DNA of 19,676 bases from CAZPMO01 sp964587515 (GTDB taxonomy: Bacteria > Pseudomonadota > Alphaproteobacteria > MPNO01). The stretch is from positions 1-19,676 of the forward strand of contig CAZPMO010000088.1 of NCBI GenBank assembly GCA_964587515.1, given 5' to 3'. Below are positions 1 to 5,992 of the stretch, piece by piece. Every line of letters starts with the position of its first letter. Position 1 is the stretch's first letter. Under the pieces are notes generated by a model that searched no databases, had not been told where the DNA came from, and saw nothing but the letters and a program-made list of their open reading frames with translations. The position numbers were made by a program, and so were the translations under genes.

Positions 1-77
1 AATGCCGACCGGTCATGTCGGCGGCGAAACTCTCTAACTCCAACTCTCGTCCTCGCCTTCGTCCCTGGAAGGCTGTC

Positions 78-644
78 ATGAGCGCCGCCGGTTCCATCGA
101 CCGCCGCTTCGGGATTCTCGCGCGATCGGGACTGACGGCGACCGACATCGCCTGGGCTCTCGATCGTTCCGTGGAAGAAGTCGAGGCCCGGCTCGGCGCC
201 CGCCGCGATCCGGCCGATGGGGCGGAAGAGCCCGTGATGTCGGCGCGCGAGACGGCCATCCGCCGACAGGTGTTCGCCAACGATAACCGCCGCGCGGCGA
301 TTCACGCGGCCACGCCGCGCCGTCGCATCGTGCGTCCGCCCTCGCCGGCCAGGCTGGCGTTGAAGGCGCTTGGCGCGCGAGCCGCCGAAATCGATGAAAG
401 CTATCGTCTCGACGGCGCGCCCGCCACGCTCCGTGATCTGGTTCTCGCCGCCGCCGAGCTTGGCGTCACGATTCCCTATCCCAATCTGATTCCGCTGCCC
501 GGCATTTATCACACCGGACCCAGCGGTTCCGGCGGTCCGGCGCGCAAACACGCCCGACGCCGCCCTTCGTTGCCGACCCCGACACCGACCAAAGATCAAC
601 CAGCAGCCAGGGAGAAAAGCCATGGCACGACGCAGACACCGTAA
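78..644 (+). CDS. Hypothetical protein with a possible N-terminal helix-turn-helix
   Basis: The product is 188 aa if translation starts at 78. I prefer that ATG to the one at 15 because GGAAGG sits five bases upstream of it. Residues about 7-40 alternate short helices in a pattern that could be a helix-turn-helix (for example LTATDIAWALDRS). The middle is Arg- and Ala-rich, residues about 85-130 could form another helical module, and the last 40 residues are a basic, Pro-rich, low-complexity tail. The 3' end overlaps the next gene by 23 bases, so the two are probably translated together. I do not recognise the family. A DNA-binding or regulatory protein of the prophage is a guess from composition and context. 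Confidence 0.5.
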   Translation: MSAAGSIDRRFGILARSGLTATDIAWALDRSVEEVEARLGARRDPADGAEEPVMSARETAIRRQVFANDNRRAAIHAATPRRRIVRPPSPARLALKALGARAAEIDESYRLDGAPATLRDLVLAAAELGVTIPYPNLIPLPGIYHTGPSGSGGPARKHARRRPSLPTPTPTKDQPAAREKSHGTTQTP

Positions 645-1083
645 TATCCGACGAGCCGTTCGCGCCGACCAGCCCGACAGCCCGGTCCCGCCCACCGCCG
701 AAACGGTCACCAAGCTGAGACGCGACGTCGTCGATCGGCTCTATCAGGAAGGGCGTCTCGCGCCCGAACTGCTGTCCGCGGCGGTCGAAATTCGCCGCGT
801 CTGGGAGGCCTTCGGGCGTGGCCTGTTTCCGGGATCGAACATCGGCGAAGGTATCCGCCAGTCGCATCGCCGCGCCATGTTCGTCGATCCCATCGAACGC
901 ATGACCGCGTCCGAGGAGATCGCCTGGCGGGTCCGCTATCGGCCCTGGGCGCGCGAAATGGCGTTGATGGTGGCGGCCGGCACCGTGCGGGTCAGCCGGC
1001 TCCAACTGGTGCTCGACGTGGTGGTCGACAATCACGGCCTGCGCCAAGTGGAAGGGCGGGTCTTTTCCCGCATCAGCCCATGA
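622..1083 (+). CDS. Hypothetical prophage protein, probably cut short at its 3' end
   Basis: This 153-aa product is basic at the N terminus (MARRRHRN) and helical through the middle, with Trp/Arg-rich stretches around residues 107-117. A GGGAG ribosome site lies just before the ATG, and the gene overlaps the upstream gene by 23 bases. From about base 1055 onward the sequence reads, in another frame, as the N-terminal part of a phage tail fibre. The last roughly ten residues here (GRVFSRISP) are therefore probably not original, and the true C terminus appears to be lost at a deletion junction. I do not recognise a named family. The protein resembles small phage-borne DNA-associated proteins only in composition. 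Confidence 0.5.
   Translation: MARRRHRNIRRAVRADQPDSPVPPTAETVTKLRRDVVDRLYQEGRLAPELLSAAVEIRRVWEAFGRGLFPGSNIGEGIRQSHRRAMFVDPIERMTASEEIAWRVRYRPWAREMALMVAAGTVRVSRLQLVLDVVVDNHGLRQVEGRVFSRISP
1051..1064 (+). other. Probable deletion junction inside the prophage
   Basis: Upstream of this point the frame of the 622-1083 gene looks genuine. From 1064 the tail-fibre frame reads FPASAHETALDKLTM, which matches the conserved phage tail-fibre segment usually written FPAETHEAALDKLTM. That segment normally lies about 80-100 residues inside the protein, with no start codon near it. The two unrelated reading frames therefore meet within about 15 bases. The deletion is inferred; the frame switch can be read directly. 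Confidence 0.55.
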
Positions 1084-1105
1084 GACAGCGCTCGACAAGC
1101 TTACG

Positions 1106-2338
1106 ATGCTCGTACAGCAACATTCGGAGGAGCTTGAACGGGCGATCGCGTTTCCGGTCTCCGATTCATCCGCCTTGTCGCCAGAACTCCCTAATTCCAC
1201 CGACCGTGCGTTGAAGGCGCTGACTTTCGACGCATCGGGCGTGCCCACCGCGACACCGTTAATTTCAGGAACCGCGACAGTCTCGACTTACGGCGCGTCT
1301 CTGATTGACGATGCCGACAATGATGCCGCGCGGACGACATTGGGTCTCGAAGGCTTCTTCGCCCGAAACGCGATCATCAACGGCAATCTGGATGTATGGC
1401 AGCGGGGGACGAGCTTTGCGAGCGCACCGAACGGAACCTATGGCGTCGACCGGTTCCAATGGGCACAGGTCGGTGCTGGTGTCATCGACATCCTGCGCTC
1501 CGAAAACGTCCCCGACGAGACCTCGAACTATTCCTTGCAGATTGACGTCACCACCGCAGACGCCTCTATCGCGGCCTCGGACAAATATTACATCCGGTAC
1601 GCGGTAGAAGGCTACGACGCGCGCCGCTTCGCCTTCGGGACTTCCGACGCGAAGGAGATGACTCTTTCCTTCTACGCGTATTCGACGAAGACCGGCACGC
1701 ACTGCGTAGCCTTCCAGAATTCGGCCGGCAACCGATCCTACGTGGCCGAGTACACGATCAACGCCTTGAACACCTGGGAAAAGAAGACGATAACGCTGAC
1801 CGCCGACACCGCCGGAACGTGGCTCTACACGAATGGCGTCGGGCTGAACATCTATTGGGTGCTGGCGTCGGGTACCAACTTCCATGGAACGGCCGATAGC
1901 TGGGCGGGCGCGAACGACATCGCCACGTCCAATCAGGTCAACTGCCTCGACAGCATCAGCAACAACTTCCGCCTCGCGCAGGTGCAGCTTGAAGTGGGTG
2001 CCGACGCCACGGAGTTCGGGAGGCGTCCTATCGGCGACGAGCTTGCGCGGTGCCAGCGGTACTACTGGCAGTCGGCAGGAGCCAACTGGCCTCAAATTCA
2101 GGGGGCCTCCCACACGACGAACCAACTTGGCGCTTTCTTCGCGTTCCCTGTCGAAATGCGAGATACCCCAACCGTCGCGGTTTTCGGGACATGGAACTTC
2201 AGCAACTGTGGGAGTTTGGCTGTCGCCAGCGCGAACAGGCACGGGACCGGCGTCACAGTCGTTGCTTCAGCAGCCGGGAACGTCCTCGCCGCCCCCAACT
2301 CCTCCGACGATTTCGTAACAGCAGACGCGGAGCTTTAA
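1106..2338 (+). CDS. Phage tail-fibre / receptor-binding protein, N-terminally truncated
   Basis: From the first ATG this is 410 aa, but the same frame is open upstream and encodes FPASAHETALDKLT directly before that Met, a conserved internal tail-fibre segment. The virion-attachment N terminus is thus missing. Residues 1-80 are a linker with typical phrases such as DRALKALTFDASG and AARTTLGLEGFF. The segment NAIINGNLDVWQRGTSF begins a carbohydrate-binding-like beta module of roughly 200 residues that closes with VQLEVGADATEFGRRP and LARCQRYYW, a hallmark pattern of phage fibres. The last 90 residues are a beta-rich tip that probably binds the host receptor. With no clear ribosome site at 1106 and a missing N terminus, it is probably non-functional even if translated. 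Confidence 0.85.
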   Translation: MLVQQHSEELERAIAFPVSDSSALSPELPNSTDRALKALTFDASGVPTATPLISGTATVSTYGASLIDDADNDAARTTLGLEGFFARNAIINGNLDVWQRGTSFASAPNGTYGVDRFQWAQVGAGVIDILRSENVPDETSNYSLQIDVTTADASIAASDKYYIRYAVEGYDARRFAFGTSDAKEMTLSFYAYSTKTGTHCVAFQNSAGNRSYVAEYTINALNTWEKKTITLTADTAGTWLYTNGVGLNIYWVLASGTNFHGTADSWAGANDIATSNQVNCLDSISNNFRLAQVQLEVGADATEFGRRPIGDELARCQRYYWQSAGANWPQIQGASHTTNQLGAFFAFPVEMRDTPTVAVFGTWNFSNCGSLAVASANRHGTGVTVVASAAGNVLAAPNSSDDFVTADAEL

Positions 2339-2340
2339 TA

Positions 2341-2586
2341 ATGGCTGACTACAAACTCACCGAAGGTGGCGTGATCCGCACTGGTGACGGCGCGCGCGTT
2401 CCCGACGCGTCGGGTAACAAGGACTGGATCAAATACCAGGATTGGCTTGGCAAGGGAGGCACACCCGATCCGGCCGATCCGCTTCCCGAGCCGGGCATCG
2501 CGCCCCTAAGCGCCGAGGAACTCTATGACATGCTGGAAACCAAAGGCGTTCTGGTCCCTGGCGATAGACCGAGGCCGAAGCCTTGA
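2341..2586 (+). CDS. Small phage protein downstream of the tail fibre
   Basis: An 81-aa acidic product begins MADYKLTEGGVIRT, two bases after the fibre stop codon, with GGAG eight bases upstream of the ATG. The first half (VIRTGDGARVPDASGNKDW, then YQDWL) is the pattern of a short protein that commonly follows tail-fibre genes in prophages of Alphaproteobacteria; the second half is Pro-rich and ends in a basic tail. The family's function is not established as far as I know; a tail-assembly or fibre-accessory role is inferred from position. The frame is open further upstream inside the fibre gene, but the spacing and ribosome site favour this start. The stop overlaps the possible TTG start of the next gene. 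Confidence 0.75.
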   Translation: MADYKLTEGGVIRTGDGARVPDASGNKDWIKYQDWLGKGGTPDPADPLPEPGIAPLSAEELYDMLETKGVLVPGDRPRPKP

Positions 2587-2885
2587 AGCACCTCCGCAGA
2601 GCACTCCTCGCCGCCGTCCTCTGGGCGGCGTTTTCAATTTCGGCGATGGCCTAATCCACGTGTCTCGAACGCAAGTCGGTTATTGAATATCTCCAGCGGG
2701 CCTGGGGGGAAACGCTCACCGCAACAGGCGTGATCACCTCTGGCGCGGTAATCGAAGTGCTGACCTCGCCCCGCGGCACCTGGACCATCATCGTGACCAC
2801 GGCGGACGGGGTGACTTGCGCCCTCGCGAGCGGGAATTCGTGGCAGGAGGTTCCGACACTCGCCTCGAAGGGTGACGGCGCGTGA
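2583..2885 (+). pseudogene. Secreted small phage protein broken by an in-frame stop codon
   Basis: Reading from TTG at 2583 gives a signal peptide (MKHLRRALLAAV, then WAAFSISAMA), then a TAA stop at 2652-2654 exactly at the expected cleavage site, and then 76 further codons in the same frame to a TGA at 2883. The downstream part begins STCLERKSVIEYL and contains a second Cys (GVTCALASG), as expected of an exported, possibly disulfide-bonded protein. One C-to-T change turning a Gln codon (CAA) into TAA would explain the break. The start overlaps the previous stop (TTGA) and the distal stop overlaps the next start (GTGA), so the ends fit an operon of overlapping genes. A real 23-aa peptide or a sequencing error are alternatives. 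Confidence 0.6.
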
Positions 2886-3055
2886 ACGACGCCGTTCAAC
2901 AAGCGCTTGTGAAGGCAACCGAGGCGCTGACCAAGATCGAGAGCCACGAAGCGATCTGTGCCGAGCGTTGGGGAACGGTGCGCAACTTCATGATGGTGCT
3001 TGCCGTGAAGATGGTTGGCGTGATCGCGCTGCTCGCTTGGCAGGTAATGGCATGA
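2882..3055 (+). CDS. Small single-pass membrane protein of the prophage
   Basis: A GTG start overlaps the stop of the preceding broken frame (GTGA). The 57-aa product has an amphipathic, charged N-terminal half (MNDAVQQALVKATEALTKIE) and a C-terminal hydrophobic helix at about residues 37-56 (MMVLAVKMVGVIALLAWQV). A soluble N terminus with one C-terminal membrane helix is common among phage lysis-region proteins. No family name can be assigned with confidence. The stop at 3053-3055 overlaps an ATG that opens only seven codons (3052-3075), so whatever followed may have been lost. The frame was too short to be picked up by simple length filters but is supported by both flanking overlaps. Confidence 0.6.
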   Translation: MNDAVQQALVKATEALTKIESHEAICAERWGTVRNFMMVLAVKMVGVIALLAWQVMA

Positions 3056-3096
3056 GCACCGCTAAATCCGATTGATTCACACACAGGAGAATTCCA

Positions 3097-3312
3097 ATGA
3101 AAGACTGGCTACTCGCACGACTTCGTGAACCCTCGACCCACGCCGCCCTTGCTGGGCTTTTTGCCGCCGCCGGATTTGGTATCGACGCCGGCGCTGTCAG
3201 TGAAATTCTGATCGGGTTAGCCGCCGTGTTGGGCGTGGTCGGGGTCGGCATGAGAAAAAAGGGGAGGAGTGAACGTCCTTGCTTTCATCAGCATCGTCCT
3301 GGATTTCCTTAA
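3097..3312 (+). CDS. Holin-like small membrane protein, with a possible frameshift near the end
   Basis: The ATG at 3097 has an AGGAGA ribosome site seven bases upstream. The product begins MKDWLLARLREPSTHAAL and has two hydrophobic stretches (about residues 15-28 and 33-52) followed by RKK, like small phage holins or holin-associated proteins. In the written frame it runs to 71 aa with an unconvincing tail (PCFHQHRPGFP). A -1 shift at AAAAAAG (3255-3261) would end it at 58 aa as RKKGEE, with the stop at 3270-3272 overlapping the GTG start of the next gene. That matches the overlap style of the neighbours. The shorter form is thus probably the ancestral end. Membrane permeabilisation is inferred from size and position. 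Confidence 0.6.
   Translation: MKDWLLARLREPSTHAALAGLFAAAGFGIDAGAVSEILIGLAAVLGVVGVGMRKKGRSERPCFHQHRPGFP
3255..3261 (+). other. Slippery heptamer A-AAA-AAG (possible -1 frameshift site or slippage mutation)
   Basis: The zero-frame codons AGA AAA AAG contain A AAA AAG, the same heptamer as the dnaX programmed frameshift site of E. coli. After a -1 slip the next codons are GGG GAG GAG TGA, ending the holin-like protein as GEE and placing its stop over the GTG of the next gene. Loss of one A from a seven-A run would produce the same picture. The heptamer is directly visible; its use is not shown. Confidence 0.4.
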
Positions 3313-3472
3313 GGCCGTTGTGGCGCCCATCATGTTTTGGCGCGGCGGCAGAGCATCGGCGCGGGCAGAATCAGCGGAAAGGCAGCTCGATCGCATCGAG
3401 GACATGCAGGGCGCTCGCCGTGTTGATGCTGCTAACCGCAAACGCTTGCGCCGGAAGTTCCGGGCGTTCTGA
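3269..3472 (+). CDS. Candidate inner-membrane spanin (Rz-like)
   Basis: The GTG at 3269 gives 67 aa: one N-terminal hydrophobic helix (about residues 3-24, MNVLAFISIVLDFLKAVVAP) and then a highly charged helical region with coiled-coil character (RASARAESAERQLDRIED, ending RKRLRRKFRAF). This is the layout of an i-spanin, which sits in the inner membrane and joins a small outer-membrane partner to disrupt the envelope during lysis. A second gene is nested in the +1 frame over its 3' end, as in Rz/Rz1. GGGGAGGA abuts the start codon, which is too close for normal spacing, so initiation probably depends on termination of the gene before it. The family call is by architecture only. Confidence 0.55.
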   Translation: MNVLAFISIVLDFLKAVVAPIMFWRGGRASARAESAERQLDRIEDMQGARRVDAANRKRLRRKFRAF

Positions 3473-3584
3473 TTTCTGTCTAACCGGACTGGGTCCGTTT
3501 CTATACCGGGACGGGGATTCCGAACCCACGAAACGTTGGGGCGATCAGTATAATTCCATCGGTGAGAAGATCTGCAGGTGGTGA
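3420..3584 (+). CDS. Candidate outer-membrane spanin / small exported protein (Rz1-like), nested
   Basis: The frame overlaps the 3' end of the 3269 gene in another phase and continues 112 bases past it. From GTG at 3420 the product is 54 aa and begins VLMLLTANACAG, a short hydrophobic segment ending in a lipobox-like Ala-Cys. It continues with SDFCLTGLGPFLYRDGDSE and ends IGEKICRW. The DFCL...IC-W pattern is familiar from small prophage proteins placed directly after the lysis genes. The start could also be TTG 3423 or ATG 3426, and the hydrophobic stretch is short for a signal peptide. An Rz1-type lipoprotein is the best reading; an unrelated exported phage protein is possible. Confidence 0.55.
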   Translation: MLMLLTANACAGSSGRSDFCLTGLGPFLYRDGDSEPTKRWGDQYNSIGEKICRW

Positions 3585-3622
3585 TGCACTCGGAGACCGA
3601 TATTCACGTTATCTTATTCCTT

Positions 3623-3649
3623 GGCCGCCCTTTCGGGGGCGGCCTTTTT
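3623..3649 (+). terminator. Intrinsic terminator after the prophage lysis genes
   Basis: An eight-base-pair GC-rich stem (GGCCGCCC 3623-3630 with GGGCGGCC 3637-3644) has a six-base loop and is followed immediately by TTTTT. It lies 38 bases after the last prophage gene and 135 bases before mdh, so it insulates the TCA operon from phage transcription. Confidence 0.9.
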
Positions 3650-3784
3650 AATTCGGTGGATCCCCCTCGCCGAAGACAGTCTCCCTTTCCCTTGCCCTTG
3701 GGCTCAAATCGCGTTAGTTAGCCGCAGGGTTGCGGGGGCGCACCCGACATCTTTTCACCGAACAGATACTCCACAGGGGAATTC
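3650..3784 (+). promoter_or_regulatory. Upstream region of the mdh-suc operon (probable promoter)
   Basis: This gene-free gap between the terminator and mdh must hold the operon promoter if it is transcribed separately. A weak candidate is TTGCCC (3692-3697), a 17-base spacer and TAGTTA (3715-3720); only the spacing is good. A small hairpin (CCGCA 3722-3726 / TGCGG 3731-3735) would lie in the leader. The ribosome site AGGGGA (3775-3780) is four bases before the mdh ATG. No recognisable operator was found. Confidence 0.3.
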
Positions 3785-4759
3785 ATGGCACGCAGTAAGA
3801 TCGCGCTCATTGGCGCCGGTAACATCGGCGGTACGCTGGCCCATCTCGCGGGGCTGAAAGAGTTGGGTGATGTCATCCTGTTCGATATCGTCAAGGGTAT
3901 CCCGCAGGGCAAGGCGCTCGATATAGCCGAGTCATCGCCGGTCGAGGATTTCGATTCCAAAATGACCGGCGCCAACAGCTATCGCGATCTCAAGGGCGCC
4001 GACGTCGTGATCGTCACCGCCGGTGTTGCTCGGAAGCCCGGTATGTCGCGCGACGATTTGCTCGGCATTAATACATCCGTGATGCAACAGGTCGGCGAGG
4101 GCATCAAAAAACATTGCCCAGACGCCTTTGTGATCTGCATTACCAACCCGCTGGATGCGATGGTATGGGCATTGCAACGCGCCAGTGGTCTGCCGTCCAG
4201 CAGGGTCGTGGGCATGGCCGGAATTCTGGATTCGGCGCGCTTTCGGTATTTCCTGGCCGATGAATTCAATGTGTCGGTGGAAGACGTAACGGCGTTCGTT
4301 CTTGGCGGGCACGGGGATACCATGGTTCCGCTGGTTCGTTATTCCACGGTCGCGGGAATTCCGCTGCCGGATCTAATTAAAATGGGCTGGAGCACGACCA
4401 AGCGGATTAACGATATCGTTAAGCGTACGCGCGATGGTGGTGGCGAAATCGTGAAGCTCCTCGGCGCTGGTTCCGCCTATTACGCACCTGCTTCGTCGGC
4501 AATCCAGATGGCCGATGCCTATCTCAAGGACAAAAAACGGGTCTTACCATGCTGTGCATTGCTGAACGGACAGTACGGGGTGAAGGGGCTTTATGTTGGT
4601 GTGCCCGTGGTGATCGGCACCAAAGGAGTCGAACGGATCGTCGAAATAAATCTCAACGCGGCGGAGAAGAAGGAATTCAAGAGTTCGGTAGCAGCGGTGA
4701 GCGGGTTGGTCGATGACGTTAAGCGGCTTCAAAAGGCGGCAAAGAAAAAGAAAAAATAG
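3785..4759 (+). CDS. mdh: Malate dehydrogenase, NAD-dependent
   Basis: The enzyme oxidises malate to oxaloacetate with NAD+ in the TCA cycle, in the cytoplasm. The 324-aa product is of the LDH-like MDH type usual in Alphaproteobacteria. It has the Rossmann motif GAGNIG (10-15), Asp34 favouring NAD over NADP, substrate arginines Arg83 and Arg89 in ARKPGMSRD, and Asp149, Arg152 and His176 (GGHGDTMVP) as the catalytic set. It is the first gene of the TCA operon and lies 63 bases ahead of sucC. An unusual feature is the very basic C terminus, ending in five lysines encoded by an A-rich stretch, slightly longer than the normal family end. The start is supported by AGGGGA four bases upstream. Confidence 0.97.
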   Translation: MARSKIALIGAGNIGGTLAHLAGLKELGDVILFDIVKGIPQGKALDIAESSPVEDFDSKMTGANSYRDLKGADVVIVTAGVARKPGMSRDDLLGINTSVMQQVGEGIKKHCPDAFVICITNPLDAMVWALQRASGLPSSRVVGMAGILDSARFRYFLADEFNVSVEDVTAFVLGGHGDTMVPLVRYSTVAGIPLPDLIKMGWSTTKRINDIVKRTRDGGGEIVKLLGAGSAYYAPASSAIQMADAYLKDKKRVLPCCALLNGQYGVKGLYVGVPVVIGTKGVERIVEINLNAAEKKEFKSSVAAVSGLVDDVKRLQKAAKKKKK

Positions 4760-4822
4760 CGGGACCACGGACCACTCCTCCAAGTTCGCTTCGCCGGTTC
4801 ACAGCATGAGGTTCATGACCGT

Positions 4823-5992
4823 ATGAACATCCACGAATATCAGGCCAAGGAACTGCTTGCCAAATTTGGCGTAGCGGTGCCGCGCGGTGGCGTGGCCTAT
4901 ACCGTCGATGAAGCAGTGGCTGCGGCTGAGAATCTAGGTGGATCGGTCTGGGTGGTGAAGGCGCAAATCCATGCTGGAGGGCGCGGCAAGGGCGGCGGCG
5001 TTAAGGTCGTCAAAGCGCTTGACGAAGTGCGTTCGGTCGCCGGCGAATTGATCGGCATGACGCTGGTTACACACCAGACCGGACCCGGAGGGCGAGAGGT
5101 CAAACGCGTTTATGTCGAGGAAGGTTGCGATATTGCGCGTGAACTTTATTTAGGACTGCTGGTCAATCGGGCCACGGGAAGAATCACGATCATGGCCTCG
5201 ACCGAGGGCGGCATGGAGATCGAACAGGTCGCGGCGCAGAACCCGGAAAAAATTATCACCGTGGCAATAGATCCGACTACCGGCATTCGCCCGTTTCACG
5301 CCCGACAACTCGCCTTCGGATTGGGCCTCCAGGCCGATCAGATCGATCCCGCGATCAAGTTTATCACCGGCATGTATCGCGCATTCGTGGAACTCGACGC
5401 TTCGATCGTGGAAATTAACCCGCTTGTCATAACCGGCGACGGCGCGTTGATCGCGCTCGACGCCAAGATGAACTTTGACGATAACGCATTGTTCCGCCAT
5501 CCCGACGTTGTTGAATTGCGCGACGAGGATGAAGAGGATCCGATGGAGCTCGAAGCCGCCAGGCAAGATCTCAATTACATCAAGCTCGACGGTAATATCG
5601 GCTGCATGGTCAACGGTGCCGGACTCGCCATGGCAACCATGGATATCATCAAACTATATGGTGGCGATCCCGCGAATTTTTTGGACGTGGGCGGTGGTGC
5701 GACACGGGAAAGGGTCACAACCGCATTCAAGCTGATCCTCTCCGATCCAAACGTCGAAGGAATTCTGGTCAATATTTTTGGTGGCATCATGCGTTGCGAT
5801 GTCATCGCGGAGGGCGTTGTCGCGGCGGCGCGTGAGGTTAATCTTAACGTGCCGTTGGTGATCCGCCTGGAAGGCACCAACGTTGATCTTGGCAAGAATA
5901 TTCTGGCCGATTCCGGTTTGCCCATCGTTTCCAGCGATAGTCTCGCCGATGCGGCCGAGAAGATCGTGCAAGTGGTAAAGGAGGCTGCCTGA
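4823..5992 (+). CDS. sucC: Succinyl-CoA synthetase (ADP-forming), beta subunit
   Basis: With SucD it converts succinyl-CoA to succinate while making ATP or GTP. The product is 389 aa, full length. Residues 1-225 form the ATP-grasp half, with Lys46 and the Gly-rich loop GGRGKGGG (52-59), and the metal ligands Asn199 (EINP) and Asp213 (ALDAK). Residues about 250-389 are the CoA-ligase domain with GNIGCMVNGAGL (258-269) and VNIFGGIMRCD (316-326). Its TGA stop overlaps the ATG of sucD by one base, so the two subunits are translationally coupled. The ribosome site is weak (GAGG about eleven bases before the ATG); it may be read partly by continuation from mdh. Confidence 0.97.
   Translation: MNIHEYQAKELLAKFGVAVPRGGVAYTVDEAVAAAENLGGSVWVVKAQIHAGGRGKGGGVKVVKALDEVRSVAGELIGMTLVTHQTGPGGREVKRVYVEEGCDIARELYLGLLVNRATGRITIMASTEGGMEIEQVAAQNPEKIITVAIDPTTGIRPFHARQLAFGLGLQADQIDPAIKFITGMYRAFVELDASIVEINPLVITGDGALIALDAKMNFDDNALFRHPDVVELRDEDEEDPMELEAARQDLNYIKLDGNIGCMVNGAGLAMATMDIIKLYGGDPANFLDVGGGATRERVTTAFKLILSDPNVEGILVNIFGGIMRCDVIAEGVVAAAREVNLNVPLVIRLEGTNVDLGKNILADSGLPIVSSDSLADAAEKIVQVVKEAA

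Larger units (their letters stand above)
78..3649 (+). mobile_element. Decayed prophage remnant
   Basis: The block holds, in order, two unknown genes, the 3' part of a tail-fibre gene, a small tail-linked gene, a broken secreted-protein gene, several tiny membrane proteins and a nested spanin-like pair, and it ends at a strong terminator. Tail fibre followed by small lysis-type genes is the late end of many temperate phages of Alphaproteobacteria. No terminase, portal, capsid, tail tube, endolysin or integrase is present in the window. The left boundary may lie outside the window. No tRNA or direct-repeat attachment site was seen next to mdh. The limits given are therefore those of the recognisable genes, not of a defined element. 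Confidence 0.75.

Noticed and set aside
5..21. Inverted repeat CCGAC-N7-GTCGG at the left edge
   Set aside because: The arms are only five bases and such repeats are frequent in GC-rich DNA; there is no second copy or linked operator context.
466..1248. Minus-strand frame of 260 codons
   Set aside because: It runs across three plus-strand genes and the deletion junction, with no family motif or sensible ribosome site.
1265..2242. Long open frame (325 codons) on the minus strand
   Set aside because: It lies opposite the tail-fibre gene, has Arg/Gly/Val-rich composition typical of antisense GC-rich frames, and no recognisable motif; the plus-strand frame has clear phage motifs.
2609..2634. 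CGCCGCC/GGCGGCG hairpin followed by TTTT
   Set aside because: It looks like a terminator but falls inside the signal-peptide codons of the broken gene, and overlapping genes continue downstream; Ala-rich codons can give this by chance.
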